DNA of 40,924 bases, from contig JAZNGA010000011.1 of assembly GCA_045576235.1 (NCBI GenBank), positions 1 through 40,924 on the forward strand, read 5' to 3'. This DNA comes from SIG437 sp045576235. Its GTDB lineage: Bacteria > Bacillota > Clostridia > UBA1381 > UBA9506. Shown piece by piece: positions 25,124-33,648 of the stretch (position 1 is its first letter; each line of letters begins with the position of its first letter). The notes under the pieces were generated by a model. That model worked only from the letters and a program-made list of their open reading frames with translations. It was not told the DNA's origin and did not search any database. The position numbers were made by a program, and so were the translations under genes.

Positions 25124-26302
25124 ATGAAAGCAATTGTTAATACAAAGCTCGTTATGGAAGATGGTATCATCTGGGATGGTGCCCTTACATATGAAAACGG
25201 GAAAATTGTTCAGGTTGGCTGGAAAAAAGATGTAAAAATTCCCGATGGTTGCGAAGTTATTGACGCAGGCGGCTTATATACGGCTCCCGGTCTTGTTGAT
25301 ATTCACAATCACGGAAGTCAATATCATTGGTTTTATGAAAACCCCGAAGAAGCTTCTAAAGTGTTCATAAAACACGGCATAACAACGGTGCTTCCGACTT
25401 TCTATCATACAATTTCCAAAGAAGATATGATAAAAAGTGCTGCGAAAATCCGAAAGCTTTCAAAAAGTGGTGTTTGCAGAATTATGGATGGGTTATATAT
25501 GGAAGGTCCGTTTATGATGCTTGGCGGAAGCTTTTCAAACCATATCAAATGGTCTGACCGCATTGAAAAAGAAGATTATGTGGATTTGATTGAGAATTTT
25601 GGTGACATGGTTCGTGTCTGGGCAATAGCACCTGAGAGGGAAAACATTGAAGAGTTTATGGCATATGCCAAAGAGCACACGCCACAAGCTGTTTTTGCTC
25701 ATGGACATTCAAGGTCATCTTTTGAATCTATTCAGTCACTAAAACATTTTGGCGTTAAGATTCGCACACACATTACAGATGCAGGGCAGCATCCAGGTAG
25801 AGCACAGGGTACTCCGGGAGCAGGTGGAGACCAGTTCTGTTTGTATGACCCTGATATGTATGCCGAGCTTATTTGCGATGAAACAGGTATCCATGTTCCA
25901 CCGGGACTTGTCAAGACAATCATAAGAATAAAAGGCGTCGAAAGAATTTGCCTTATTTCAGACCACACCACTTGTGGAGATGTGTTATATAAAAATAATG
26001 AGGAAAAGGGAATCTGGTATGGCCCTGACCTTAATTATGATGATGAGGGAAAGCTCGCCGGAAGTCTTATGACGCTTGACAGCGGCGTGAGAAATGTAAT
26101 GACACATAGCGGTTATGGTCTTTGTCATGCAATACGCATGGCAACGCTTACGCCTGCTCAGCTTTTAAAGATGGATGATGATATCGGAAGCTTAGCACCC
26201 GGCAAAAAAGCAAATATTATAATAATTGATGATATGGTAAACATAAAAAAAGTCATCTTGGAAGGTGATTTAGCAGTGGAAGATGGCGAGATTTTGATAT
26301 GA
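25124..26302 (+). CDS. NagA-like N-acylhexosamine-phosphate deacetylase
   Basis: Amidohydrolase of 392 residues in the N-acetylglucosamine-6-phosphate deacetylase family. Metal and catalytic segments are PGLVDIHNHG (His 61, His 63), LYMEGPF (Glu 127), FAHGHS, HITDAGQHP and the late SDHT with the catalytic Asp; the C-terminal GSLAPGKKANIIIID completes the beta-sandwich. It should remove an acyl group from an N-acylated sugar phosphate. It follows two NagB-like genes, the same partnership as nagA-nagB in glucosamine catabolism, but sequence divergence in both suggests another sugar. The start has GAGGTG upstream. Confidence 0.88.
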   Translation: MKAIVNTKLVMEDGIIWDGALTYENGKIVQVGWKKDVKIPDGCEVIDAGGLYTAPGLVDIHNHGSQYHWFYENPEEASKVFIKHGITTVLPTFYHTISKEDMIKSAAKIRKLSKSGVCRIMDGLYMEGPFMMLGGSFSNHIKWSDRIEKEDYVDLIENFGDMVRVWAIAPERENIEEFMAYAKEHTPQAVFAHGHSRSSFESIQSLKHFGVKIRTHITDAGQHPGRAQGTPGAGGDQFCLYDPDMYAELICDETGIHVPPGLVKTIIRIKGVERICLISDHTTCGDVLYKNNEEKGIWYGPDLNYDDEGKLAGSLMTLDSGVRNVMTHSGYGLCHAIRMATLTPAQLLKMDDDIGSLAPGKKANIIIIDDMVNIKKVILEGDLAVEDGEILI

Positions 26303-26323
26303 TAAATATAGGAGGAGAAAACT

Positions 26324-27385
26324 ATGGCACTTTTTGAAGTAACAGATTACGACAAAAAAATATGGGAAGAAGAATTAAAAGATTTCTTGCCTGAAAAAAT
26401 CATTGACTGTCATACACATGTGTATAAGAGAGAGTTTTTTGATCCGGAACCTAAAAAAGGTCCACACAAAACTGTTTCATGGACAGCAACAGTAGCTGAA
26501 GATAATCCGATTGAAGATTTGAAGGAAACATATGATTTAATGTTCCCGGGAAAAGATGTTAAAGCATTAATGTTCATTTCAGGCAAAACCGGTGTTGCAG
26601 AAAACAATGCTTATTTATCTGAAAAATCTGCAGAATATGGCTGGCCGGCACTTTATTATTCTCATCCGACAGAAACAGCAGATAAGATTGAAGCAGAAAT
26701 CAGAAAAGGCGGATTTTTAGGCACTAAATGTTATTTAAATGTTGCAGCCGACTATATTCCGACAAATGAAATCAGAATTTTTGACTTCTTCCCGAAGCAT
26801 CAGCTTGAAAGACTTAACGAAATGGGTGCCATCTGCATGTGCCACATTCCAAGAGACGGAAGACTCAAAGACCCTGTGAATATTGCGCAGATTTTAGAAA
26901 TCAAAAAGCTTTATCCAAAACTTAGGTTTATCGTAGCTCACATTGGCAGAGCATACACTAAAGAAGATATTGGAAACGCTTTTGACTTGCTCACACAAGA
27001 GCCTGAAACAATGTATGATTTTTCTGCTAATTGCTGTGAATATGCTATCACAGAGGTTATCAAGCGTTGTGGTGTTAAACATGTGATGTTCGGAACAGAT
27101 ATGCCGATTCTTCGTATGAGAACACACAGGATTGAAGAAAATGGCACATATATTAACTTAGTGCCTCCGGGACTTTATTTTGACCCGCTTGGCGACCCGC
27201 ATCTTCGTGAAGTTTCAGAGGAAGAAGGAAAGAAAATAACATTTTTTGCATATGAAGAGCTTCTGGCATTTAAGCGTGCGGCAAAGACATTGGGACTTTC
27301 AAAACAGGATGTTGAAGACATTATGTATAACAATATAAACAACCTGATTGAAGGTGCAAGAAAAGATATCTACGGCACAAAATAA
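26324..27385 (+). CDS. Amidohydrolase-2 family metal-dependent hydrolase
   Basis: 353-residue TIM-barrel hydrolase. It begins with IIDCHTHVY (His 30, His 32), has FIVAHIGRA in the middle and MFGTDMP with the terminal metal Asp. Family members hydrolyse lactones or decarboxylate acids, among other reactions. In a sugar pathway a lactonase role for a product of the first-gene oxidoreductase would make sense, but this is only inference. No signal peptide. It starts 21 bases after the NagA-like gene behind GGAGGAG. Confidence 0.83.
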   Translation: MALFEVTDYDKKIWEEELKDFLPEKIIDCHTHVYKREFFDPEPKKGPHKTVSWTATVAEDNPIEDLKETYDLMFPGKDVKALMFISGKTGVAENNAYLSEKSAEYGWPALYYSHPTETADKIEAEIRKGGFLGTKCYLNVAADYIPTNEIRIFDFFPKHQLERLNEMGAICMCHIPRDGRLKDPVNIAQILEIKKLYPKLRFIVAHIGRAYTKEDIGNAFDLLTQEPETMYDFSANCCEYAITEVIKRCGVKHVMFGTDMPILRMRTHRIEENGTYINLVPPGLYFDPLGDPHLREVSEEEGKKITFFAYEELLAFKRAAKTLGLSKQDVEDIMYNNINNLIEGARKDIYGTK

Positions 27386-27403
27386 GCCAAAAAGGAGTAG
27401 AAT

Positions 27404-28006
27404 ATGAAAAAAGCAGCATTACAAGCGGCAAAAGACGCATACATAATTGAAAGAGACTGCATAGCGGAAATGCTCAATTATTTTGACGAAGAAGCATTTT
27501 CAAATGCGGTGGAATTGCTTAAAGGAGCCGAGAGAATCGGAGCAAGCGGCAGTGGTCATTCAGGCATAATTTGTCAGCATTTCTGCCACCTTATGTGTTG
27601 TATTGAGCGTCCTGCAAGATTCATATCTCCTGCCGAGGCAATCCACGGTGCAACGGGATATTTGCAGGAGGGTGATGTTTGCGTTTTTGCATCAAGAGGC
27701 GGAAAGACAAAAGAGCTTTTGCCCATAGTTGACATATGCAAACAGAAAAAAGTCAAAATAATCACAGTGACGGAAAATTTAGAATCGCCTCTGGCGAAAG
27801 CTGCAGATGTTGTGTTAAAGCAATATGTTAACCGCGAAACAGATAAATATAACGCGCAGGGAACAACTTCAACAACAGCACTCTGTATGATATTTCATGC
27901 ACTTCAGACGGCATTAATTGAGGAAACTGATTATAAAAATGAACAGTTTGCTCTCATTCACCCGGGCGGTGCAGTGGGTGAAAGATTAAATAAAGAAAAT
28001 AAATAA
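27404..28006 (+). CDS. SIS-domain sugar-phosphate isomerase
   Basis: 200 residues forming a single SIS domain (ERIGASGSGHSG near 45-56, VFASRGGKTKE near 105, IHPGGAVGERL at the end). The closing HPGGAVG matches the arabinose-5-phosphate isomerase (KdsD/KpsF) branch, but the C-terminal CBS pair of those proteins is absent. It probably interconverts a ketose and aldose phosphate in this pathway. It lies 18 bases after the amidohydrolase with an AAAGGAG site. Confidence 0.87.
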   Translation: MKKAALQAAKDAYIIERDCIAEMLNYFDEEAFSNAVELLKGAERIGASGSGHSGIICQHFCHLMCCIERPARFISPAEAIHGATGYLQEGDVCVFASRGGKTKELLPIVDICKQKKVKIITVTENLESPLAKAADVVLKQYVNRETDKYNAQGTTSTTALCMIFHALQTALIEETDYKNEQFALIHPGGAVGERLNKENK

Positions 28007-28018
28007 GGAGAATTAATT

Positions 28019-28639
28019 ATGGAATTTAAAGTTTATCAGAAAGAATTAGAACTACAGTCAAGAGGATGGATACCAACATTTCACGATGTTTCAAAAGAAA
28101 TCATGGAGATTGTCGCAGCATCAGGCGTTAAAAATGGAACAGTTTGCATAGCTTCACATCACACAACATGCTCTGTTATGATTCAGGAATGTTCACACGA
28201 CATCGATTCATTTGATTTAGAATATCTGCAGCACGACTTACTCGATATCATGAGAAAAATGATTCCTGACTTTGCAGAAGAGCATCAATATCGTCATCCG
28301 GGCCCGATTCATTCGCAGTTTGGCAGATATGTTGATGAGCCTGGTGACTACACAAGCATGAACACAGATGGTCATCTCCGCAGCGTGTTCTTTGGCAGAA
28401 GTGAGACAATGACAATTAAAGACGGTGTTTTAGACGGTGGAGAATTTGCTCATATTTATTTCATTGACTGGGATCATGTTCGCGCTCGTCATCGTCAGCT
28501 TAATGTAACTGTTATGGGAACAACAGATGATGTTGAAGACAGAAAATGGAACAACGGTGAAACAATCAACACTCTTCGCAAATATACAGACGAAGAAAAG
28601 GCATATGATGTTCACTATGACCTTCAGCAAAAAAGATAA
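28019..28639 (+). CDS. YjbQ/UPF0047 family protein, second copy
   Basis: 206 residues, longer than the first copy by a C-terminal tail of about 40. It keeps HHTTCS and NTDGHLRSVFFGRSE and the insert HPGPIHSQF also found in the first copy, so the two form a distinct subgroup. It is the last gene before the operon terminator. Conserved His residues and the shared insert suggest a metal-dependent reaction on a pathway intermediate. The two copies may form a heteromer or act on two intermediates; nothing in the sequence decides this. Confidence 0.87.
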   Translation: MEFKVYQKELELQSRGWIPTFHDVSKEIMEIVAASGVKNGTVCIASHHTTCSVMIQECSHDIDSFDLEYLQHDLLDIMRKMIPDFAEEHQYRHPGPIHSQFGRYVDEPGDYTSMNTDGHLRSVFFGRSETMTIKDGVLDGGEFAHIYFIDWDHVRARHRQLNVTVMGTTDDVEDRKWNNGETINTLRKYTDEEKAYDVHYDLQQKR

Positions 28640-28673
28640 TTGAGATTATTATTAACATAGGATGATGAATCGA

Positions 28674-28714
28674 CAATAGCTTAGGCATAAAAATGCTTAA
28701 GCTATTGTTTTTTT
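28674..28714 (+). terminator. Terminator of the catabolic operon
   Basis: A 15-base stem (28674-28688 with 28693-28707) with an AAAA loop, followed by a run of seven T residues. Very strong. Confidence 0.92.
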
Positions 28715-28739
28715 GTTGTGTAATTTGTTTTTGTGTTTG

Positions 28740-28768
28740 TTGATTTTATTATGTTTTTATGTTAGAAT
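28740..28768 (+). promoter_or_regulatory. Promoter-like sequence, left copy of a duplicated promoter
   Basis: TTGATT (28740-28745) and TAGAAT (28763-28768), 17-base spacer. The same sequence with few changes, including the preceding TTGTTTTTGTGT, occurs at 33172-33200 upstream of the cobalamin riboswitch. Here it drives no intact gene, only a remnant. Confidence 0.55.
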
Positions 28769-28939
28769 GAGTTTATCAGAAGACAAAAATATGCGCTTAA
28801 GAGTAATGGAACTAAACATACATATAGTTTTTCTGAAGCTGGAAGTAATCTAACTATAACATTTAACTATGTTTCTGATGGTCTCGACGGGTGGGTAATT
28901 GACGAAATTTCTCATTATCAGTTAGCAGAAAAATATTAA
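28766..28939 (+). pseudogene. C-terminal remnant of an unidentified protein
   Basis: An open frame of 57 codons ending at TAA 28937-28939 with protein-like composition (for example YSFSEAGSNLTITFNYVSD followed by DGWVIDEISHYQLAEKY). It has no usable start codon or ribosome site and runs directly out of the duplicated promoter, so it looks like the last part of a lost gene. The beta-rich, exported-type composition suggests a surface protein, but no family is recognised. Confidence 0.4.
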
Positions 28940-28973
28940 GTGCAGAGGAAAGACATGTTGCATTTTTGCTATT

Positions 28974-29153
28974 GCCAATCTCTAAATTTAATACAATAGT
29001 TTGCCGATTTTGATATTTACATATACTATCGGGAGCAGGAAAAGCTAATCTTCTTGCGGTTTTTGATGGATTTTGTTCGGAAAAATAAGAACAGAAAATA
29101 GTAGGTCCTATTATTCACTGTTATCCTGTCTTGACATGAGTCGGGTGGTATGG
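28974..29153 (+). repeat. Direct repeat R, left copy
   Basis: About 180 bases shared, with divergence, with 32628-32896. Matching blocks include AATAGTTTGCCGATTTTGA, a TTCACATATA-like block and GTAGGTCCTA. The two copies flank the dagK-ltaS pair in the same orientation. A weak promoter (TTGCCG 29001-29006, TACTAT 29024-29029) lies within it and may serve dagK. Confidence 0.7.
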
Positions 29154-29186
29154 ATGTTATTTTGCGAAGAAGTGGAGCGATTGAGT

Positions 29187-30089
29187 TTGAAAAAGAAGAA
29201 ACTTTTACTCATAATGAATCCTTGTGCAGGAAAAAAGAAAGCAAATAAATATTTAACCGATATTTTGGTGTTGTTTGGTCATTACGGATACAGTTGCACA
29301 GTGCATTTGACTGAGGCAACAGGAGATGCCAAAACGTGCGCAACGGAAAATGCCAAAAATTTTAATTTAGTGGTTGCTATTGGAGGAGATGGCACTTTTA
29401 ACGAAGTCGTGGAGGGCGTTATAAAATCCGGCGCTGATGTGGAAATTGGCTACATTCCGGCAGGTAGCAGCAACGACTTTGCGAACAGCTTAAAATTGTC
29501 CAAAAATATCTTAAAAGCCGCAGAGGATATTATGGAGGGCACTGCTCAGCAAATTGATATCGGCTCCTTTAATGGTAGGAATTTCTCTTATGTAGCATCC
29601 TTTGGTGCTTTTACTGAGGTTTCCTATAAAACACCCCAGAACGCGAAAAATACATTGGGATATTTAGCGTATGCACTTGAGGGGATTAAGGATATTGCCA
29701 ATTTAAAGGGCAAGCATCTTCGATTTGTGGCAGATGATGTTGTGATTGAGGATGATTTTATTTTTGGCGCCATCTGTAATTCCACATCAGTAGGTGGCGT
29801 CATTAACCTTGACCCCGAGCGTGTGGATTTAAGCGACGGTCTGTTTGAGCTTTTGCTTATTAGACTGCCGAAAGACCTTTTTGAATTAAACGAAATCGTA
29901 ATGGCGTTAGGTTCTAAAAAATATAATAAAAAAATGATTACTTTTATGAGGGCAAAAGAAATTTTAGTTGAAAAGTCGAAAAATATTGACTGGACCTTGG
30001 ATGGCGAGTACGCCTGCGGCGTGGAAACAATTAAGGTAGAAAATCTTCATAAGGCAATCAGGGTTATTACGAATAAGGGTAAAACTTGA
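29187..30089 (+). CDS. Diacylglycerol kinase family lipid kinase
   Basis: Phosphorylates diacylglycerol to phosphatidic acid. 300 residues, the usual DgkB/YegS length. Hallmarks are LLLIMNPCAGKKKA at the start, the nucleotide loop AIGGDGTFNEVVEG near 70, and YIPAGSSNDFANSL near 95, with a C-terminal beta domain ending in the WTLDGEYA segment. TTG 29187 is chosen: GTGGAG at 29172-29177 is nine bases upstream, and the longer frame from 29073 runs through repeat DNA. The next large gene is an LtaS-like synthase, whose diacylglycerol by-product this kinase would recycle. Confidence 0.92.
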   Translation: MKKKKLLLIMNPCAGKKKANKYLTDILVLFGHYGYSCTVHLTEATGDAKTCATENAKNFNLVVAIGGDGTFNEVVEGVIKSGADVEIGYIPAGSSNDFANSLKLSKNILKAAEDIMEGTAQQIDIGSFNGRNFSYVASFGAFTEVSYKTPQNAKNTLGYLAYALEGIKDIANLKGKHLRFVADDVVIEDDFIFGAICNSTSVGGVINLDPERVDLSDGLFELLLIRLPKDLFELNEIVMALGSKKYNKKMITFMRAKEILVEKSKNIDWTLDGEYACGVETIKVENLHKAIRVITNKGKT

Positions 30090-30208
30090 TAAAATGTTTA
30101 GCCCTGACTTGAGAAAAGTCGAATGATGGGGAATTATATTGAAAAATAAGCCCCTCCCATTGAGAGAAAGGTGTGGTGAGTAGCAACTCGGATGAGGTGA
30201 AAAGAATA

Positions 30209-30295
30209 ATGATTGATTTAGCAATTTATATCTCACCACTGATTGCGGTGGTGACTTTCTTCATAGGAAAGCCATTGAGGGAAAGTGAAATATAA
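30209..30295 (+). CDS. Possible 28-residue hydrophobic peptide
   Basis: A short frame with GAGGTGAAAAG ten or so bases before the ATG encodes one predicted membrane helix (IAVVTFFIG) with charged ends. It sits in the 347-base gap between dagK and ltaS. It could be a small membrane peptide, the end of a decayed gene, or chance. Nothing else is recognised in this gap. Confidence 0.25.
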   Translation: MIDLAIYISPLIAVVTFFIGKPLRESEI

Positions 30296-30436
30296 AGAAA
30301 ATATTTTAATTGGAATTTCTTCACCGTTGCGTTGCTTTTTAGTGGATAATATTATGGGATTTACCTTCAAGGAGGACGGCAATGTGAGCATGAAGTGATA
30401 TTTTTTTGTGAAGTGAAATTTAAGGAGGAAATATAT

Positions 30437-32587
30437 ATGTGCATCCTGATGACAATTGTTTCATTTTTGTCTTTGTTATTGCTGCTTGTGCCGGCATCGG
30501 TAACAAGAATAATTGAAATTATGATACTGTTTGCTTTTGGCGTTGTGTTGATTGTGCAAAAAAAGCCGATGTGCAGAAGTTCTTTGAAGGACAAGAAGTC
30601 TCTTGTTGTTGCGATTCCTGTTGTGGCTTATCTGAGCTTCTGTTTTTGCAAACGTTGGATACCGAATAGGTCGATTCGGACCATATTTGCAATGTTTCAT
30701 ATGTCTACAGAGATAACTGTGGCAATAGGTTCTGTGATCATATCCATTTTAGCGATATACTTTTTATGTTGTATGATACAGAAAATCAAACATGTGATAT
30801 CTGAACCACCTGAAGGCAGAGAAATCGAAAGAGATCTTTGGTGTTGCCTGATTGCAGCGGTGATAACTGTTATTTTGTCGCAGATAATGATTGGTGTGGA
30901 AATTTTTTCTATGGGGATTTTTAAATTTTTAGTGGCAACATTAATTGTATCTGTTGTGATTCTGGTTCTATACTGTTTATCAGGAAATATGAAAATTTCG
31001 GTCGTTTTGGCAACCTTGATATTTATTTTTATATCTACGATAAATGTGTATGTATACAGTTTTAGAAGTCGTCTATTTGAGCCGGTCGATATATTTTCTG
31101 CTGGTACAGCGCTGAATGTTGCTGATAACTATAGTTTGCTTCCTGTTCCAACCAGCATTATTGTTTGTTGGATATTGTGGGGCGTATTAATGGGCTGTTT
31201 GATTTTTTGCTATATGAAAGAAAAAATACATATCTCGCACAAATGGAGAATGATATTATCTCTGTTTTGTGTGATTACTGCCATTGCTGTTTCTTTCTAC
31301 ACCGCAAACCTAGAAACATATCCTTGGAAGAAGGATGGTGCCAAAAATAATGGTTATATTTTGGAGTTTTTTTCAAAATGGAAGGAAATGCGCCCTACAA
31401 AACCAGAAGAATATAGCATACAACAGATTAATAAACTGGCAGAACAATATGCACCTGACTATGAAATTGTTAATACGGAAAAAGACAATCCGCATTTGAT
31501 TGTAATTATGAATGAGGCATTTTCTGATTTGAGTGCAGTTGGCAAAATATCAACCAACACGGAAGTTACACCATTTATTTCTTCAATGAAAAAAGATGTG
31601 ATTTCCGGATATGCATTGGCATCTGTATATGGTGGAAATACCGCAAACTCAGAGTATGAATTCTTAACAGGAAATTCCATGGCGTGGTTGCACCTGAATG
31701 CTGTTCCATATCAGCAATACATACGCTCCTCGATGTATTCAGTAGTATCATATCTTAAATCACGCCACGGATACCGCTGCATAACAATGCATCCGTATCT
31801 GTCCAACGGATGGAGCAGACCGAATGTGTACCGGCATCTGGGATTTGATGAAAGTTTTTATGTGGAGGATTTTCCGCAAAAAGACTATATCAGAAAATAT
31901 ATAAGCGACCGGGAAATGTTCGAGAAAATTATAGATACATATGAAAACAGACAAGAAGAACAGTTGTTTATATTTGGGGTAAGTATGCAGAATCACGGTG
32001 GGTATTCCTATAGTGGTGACAACTTTAATCAGACAATCTCACTTGTTGGATATGAAAAGAACTATCCTGAAGTGGAACAATATCTTTCATTGATTTATGA
32101 AACAGATAAAGCAGTAGAACACTTGATTTCTTATTTTGAGAGAGTAGATGATGATGTTGTAGTTGTATTTTTTGGTGACCATCAGCCGAAATTTAATAAA
32201 GAGATTTATAGTGAAATATGTGAGAATAATCTTGATTCTTTAGATGAAAAACAGGACATATATAAGGTACCTTTCTTTATATGGAGCAATTATGATATTG
32301 ATGAAAAATATATAGAATGTACAAGTCTTAATTATCTGTCATCTTATATGTATGAAGTTGCAGGAATTTCTCTTCCGCCGTACAATTGCTTCCTATCCGA
32401 CATGGAGAAAGTGATTCCGTCGATGAACGCCAACGGTTTTTATTCAATGGAAAACGGAGAATATCTACCTTTTGATATGGCATCGGAAAAGGAAGAGAAA
32501 TGGTTGAAGAGATATGAGATGCTACAATATAACAGCCTTTTTGATAATAAAAATCGAAACAGAAAATTATTTTATAATTTAGAGTAG
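30437..32587 (+). CDS. LTA synthase-family sulfatase (glycerophosphate transferase)
   Basis: Polyglycerophosphate polymerase family, 716 residues. The N-terminal third holds about eight hydrophobic segments, more than the five of classical LtaS, followed by a long extracellular sulfatase-like domain from about 355. The nucleophile Thr is at about 402 in GGNTANSEYEF; metal and glycerophosphate-site segments are VIMNEAFSD, SMQNHGGY and FFGDHQPKF. ATG 30437 follows AAGGAGG by eight bases and replaces the longer frame from 30395. It could build lipoteichoic acid or transfer glycerophosphate to another glycan. Paired with dagK inside direct repeats. Confidence 0.9.
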   Translation: MCILMTIVSFLSLLLLLVPASVTRIIEIMILFAFGVVLIVQKKPMCRSSLKDKKSLVVAIPVVAYLSFCFCKRWIPNRSIRTIFAMFHMSTEITVAIGSVIISILAIYFLCCMIQKIKHVISEPPEGREIERDLWCCLIAAVITVILSQIMIGVEIFSMGIFKFLVATLIVSVVILVLYCLSGNMKISVVLATLIFIFISTINVYVYSFRSRLFEPVDIFSAGTALNVADNYSLLPVPTSIIVCWILWGVLMGCLIFCYMKEKIHISHKWRMILSLFCVITAIAVSFYTANLETYPWKKDGAKNNGYILEFFSKWKEMRPTKPEEYSIQQINKLAEQYAPDYEIVNTEKDNPHLIVIMNEAFSDLSAVGKISTNTEVTPFISSMKKDVISGYALASVYGGNTANSEYEFLTGNSMAWLHLNAVPYQQYIRSSMYSVVSYLKSRHGYRCITMHPYLSNGWSRPNVYRHLGFDESFYVEDFPQKDYIRKYISDREMFEKIIDTYENRQEEQLFIFGVSMQNHGGYSYSGDNFNQTISLVGYEKNYPEVEQYLSLIYETDKAVEHLISYFERVDDDVVVVFFGDHQPKFNKEIYSEICENNLDSLDEKQDIYKVPFFIWSNYDIDEKYIECTSLNYLSSYMYEVAGISLPPYNCFLSDMEKVIPSMNANGFYSMENGEYLPFDMASEKEEKWLKRYEMLQYNSLFDNKNRNRKLFYNLE

Positions 32588-32627
32588 GGAAACACGAGAG
32601 GGCGATTCTATTGTGTTTTGGTACTGT

Positions 32628-32896
32628 GCCAATTCTCAAAAATTTAATAAAATAGTTTGCCGATTTTGAATATTCACATATACCATCGCGAGCAAAAAAT
32701 CCAATATTCTGGCAGGTTCTAATGAATTTTGTTCAAAGAAAACAGTTGAAGAAATAGGTTGGAAATGGTAGGTCCTAATACGAGTTTGCGAGTGTCAAGG
32801 CTCTCGGGTACCCAACAGAAATCTTAGATTTCGTGTTGAGTGATGCTTCTTATCATTCGCTGTTCACCTGACTTGGCACGAATGGGGTGACATGGG
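32628..32896 (+). repeat. Direct repeat R, right copy
   Basis: Second copy of the repeat at 28974-29153, directly after ltaS. It is longer because of an insert of about 75 bases after GTAGGTCCTA, containing GTGTCAAGGCTCTCGGGTAC. Its end (about 32860-32896) again matches the left copy. Confidence 0.65.
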
Positions 32897-33155
32897 TTTC
32901 AACTGAATCGTCTATCACTTGTATACAAACCCTATGAAATAGAGCTTGCGCAGACAAAGGAACAACTGATAAATTATGGAGTACGTTATGCAATAGGTGC
33001 TACCCATTGGAGAACTGATGTCTATAATGAAAAAACTTTCCTGGGGACAAAGATGCAATGATTAAGGAATGGTATCGTCAATAAATGTGGCTTGCCTGTG
33101 ACGAAAGAGTCACAATACTTGGCCATCCGTGGTACAATGGCAATGCTGTATGATT
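32897..33155 (+). pseudogene. Frameshifted gene remnant
   Basis: Coding-like sequence broken by frameshifts. One frame reads LVYKPYEIELAQTKEQL and then YGVRYAIGATHWRTDVYN before a TGA near 33061; a second frame continues with DAMIKEWYRQ and a stop at 33082-33084; a third carries CGLPVTKESQYLAIRGTMAMLYD near 33087-33155. The pieces join into a plausible C-terminal protein segment. Family not recognised. Confidence 0.5.
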
Positions 33156-33171
33156 TGCTTGTTTTTGTGTG

Positions 33172-33200
33172 TTGATTTTATTATAACTTTATGTTAAAAT
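33172..33200 (+). promoter_or_regulatory. Promoter of the cobalamin-controlled ECF operon
   Basis: TTGATT (33172-33177) and TAAAAT (33195-33200), 17-base spacer, just ahead of the riboswitch. A near copy is at 28740-28768. Confidence 0.65.
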
Positions 33201-33230
33201 AATAATGCAAAATTTAATACATTCACACAG

Positions 33231-33435
33231 AGTGTCGATTATGCGCATTGTTCTTTTATCCGGGCATAATCGGTGAAAAGGGAATGGGGTGAGAATCCCC
33301 TGCGATAACTGTCGGTGTGTGCACCAAATGTTTTTATATCCGTTATCGAAAGATAGTCATTGGGAAACCGAGAAGGCAGGATATAAAAATGCTGATTTTT
33401 TATCTATATGGTGCGAGTCACAAGACCTGCTTTGA
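33231..33435 (+). promoter_or_regulatory. Cobalamin riboswitch
   Basis: Conserved parts appear in order: GGTGAAAAGGGAA (33272-33284), GGTGAGAATCCCCTGCG, then GTCATTGGGAAACCGAGAAGGC (33356-33377, equivalent to the conserved GCCACTG...GGGAAGGC block), and the B12 box GCGAGTCACAAGACCTGC (33413-33430). The expression platform between 33435 and the first gene contains several hairpins but I could not choose among them. Cobalamin should repress the downstream transporter, which implies the transporter imports B12 or a precursor. Confidence 0.88.
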
Positions 33436-33648
33436 TATTATTCTGCAAGTGCGAAGTCTGCATAGGAATAATTTTTTCAGATTGGGGAGCCAAAATATAT
33501 ATTTTAAGGCGCTGTGCCATAGTCTCATCTGAATTGTGATTCATCACAGGAAAACTCAGCTGTGGTAATTTTTCTTTTTGAAAAATTGCTGCAGTTTTTT
33601 TGTTGGCTTAAGATTTGCTAATTTCAGAAAAATGAGGTAAATATTAAA

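Noticed and set aside
21224..28639. YjbQ genes as thiamine biosynthesis genes linked to thiC
   Set aside because: They are embedded in a sugar operon without a TPP riboswitch; the thiamine label of this family rests on weak side activity.
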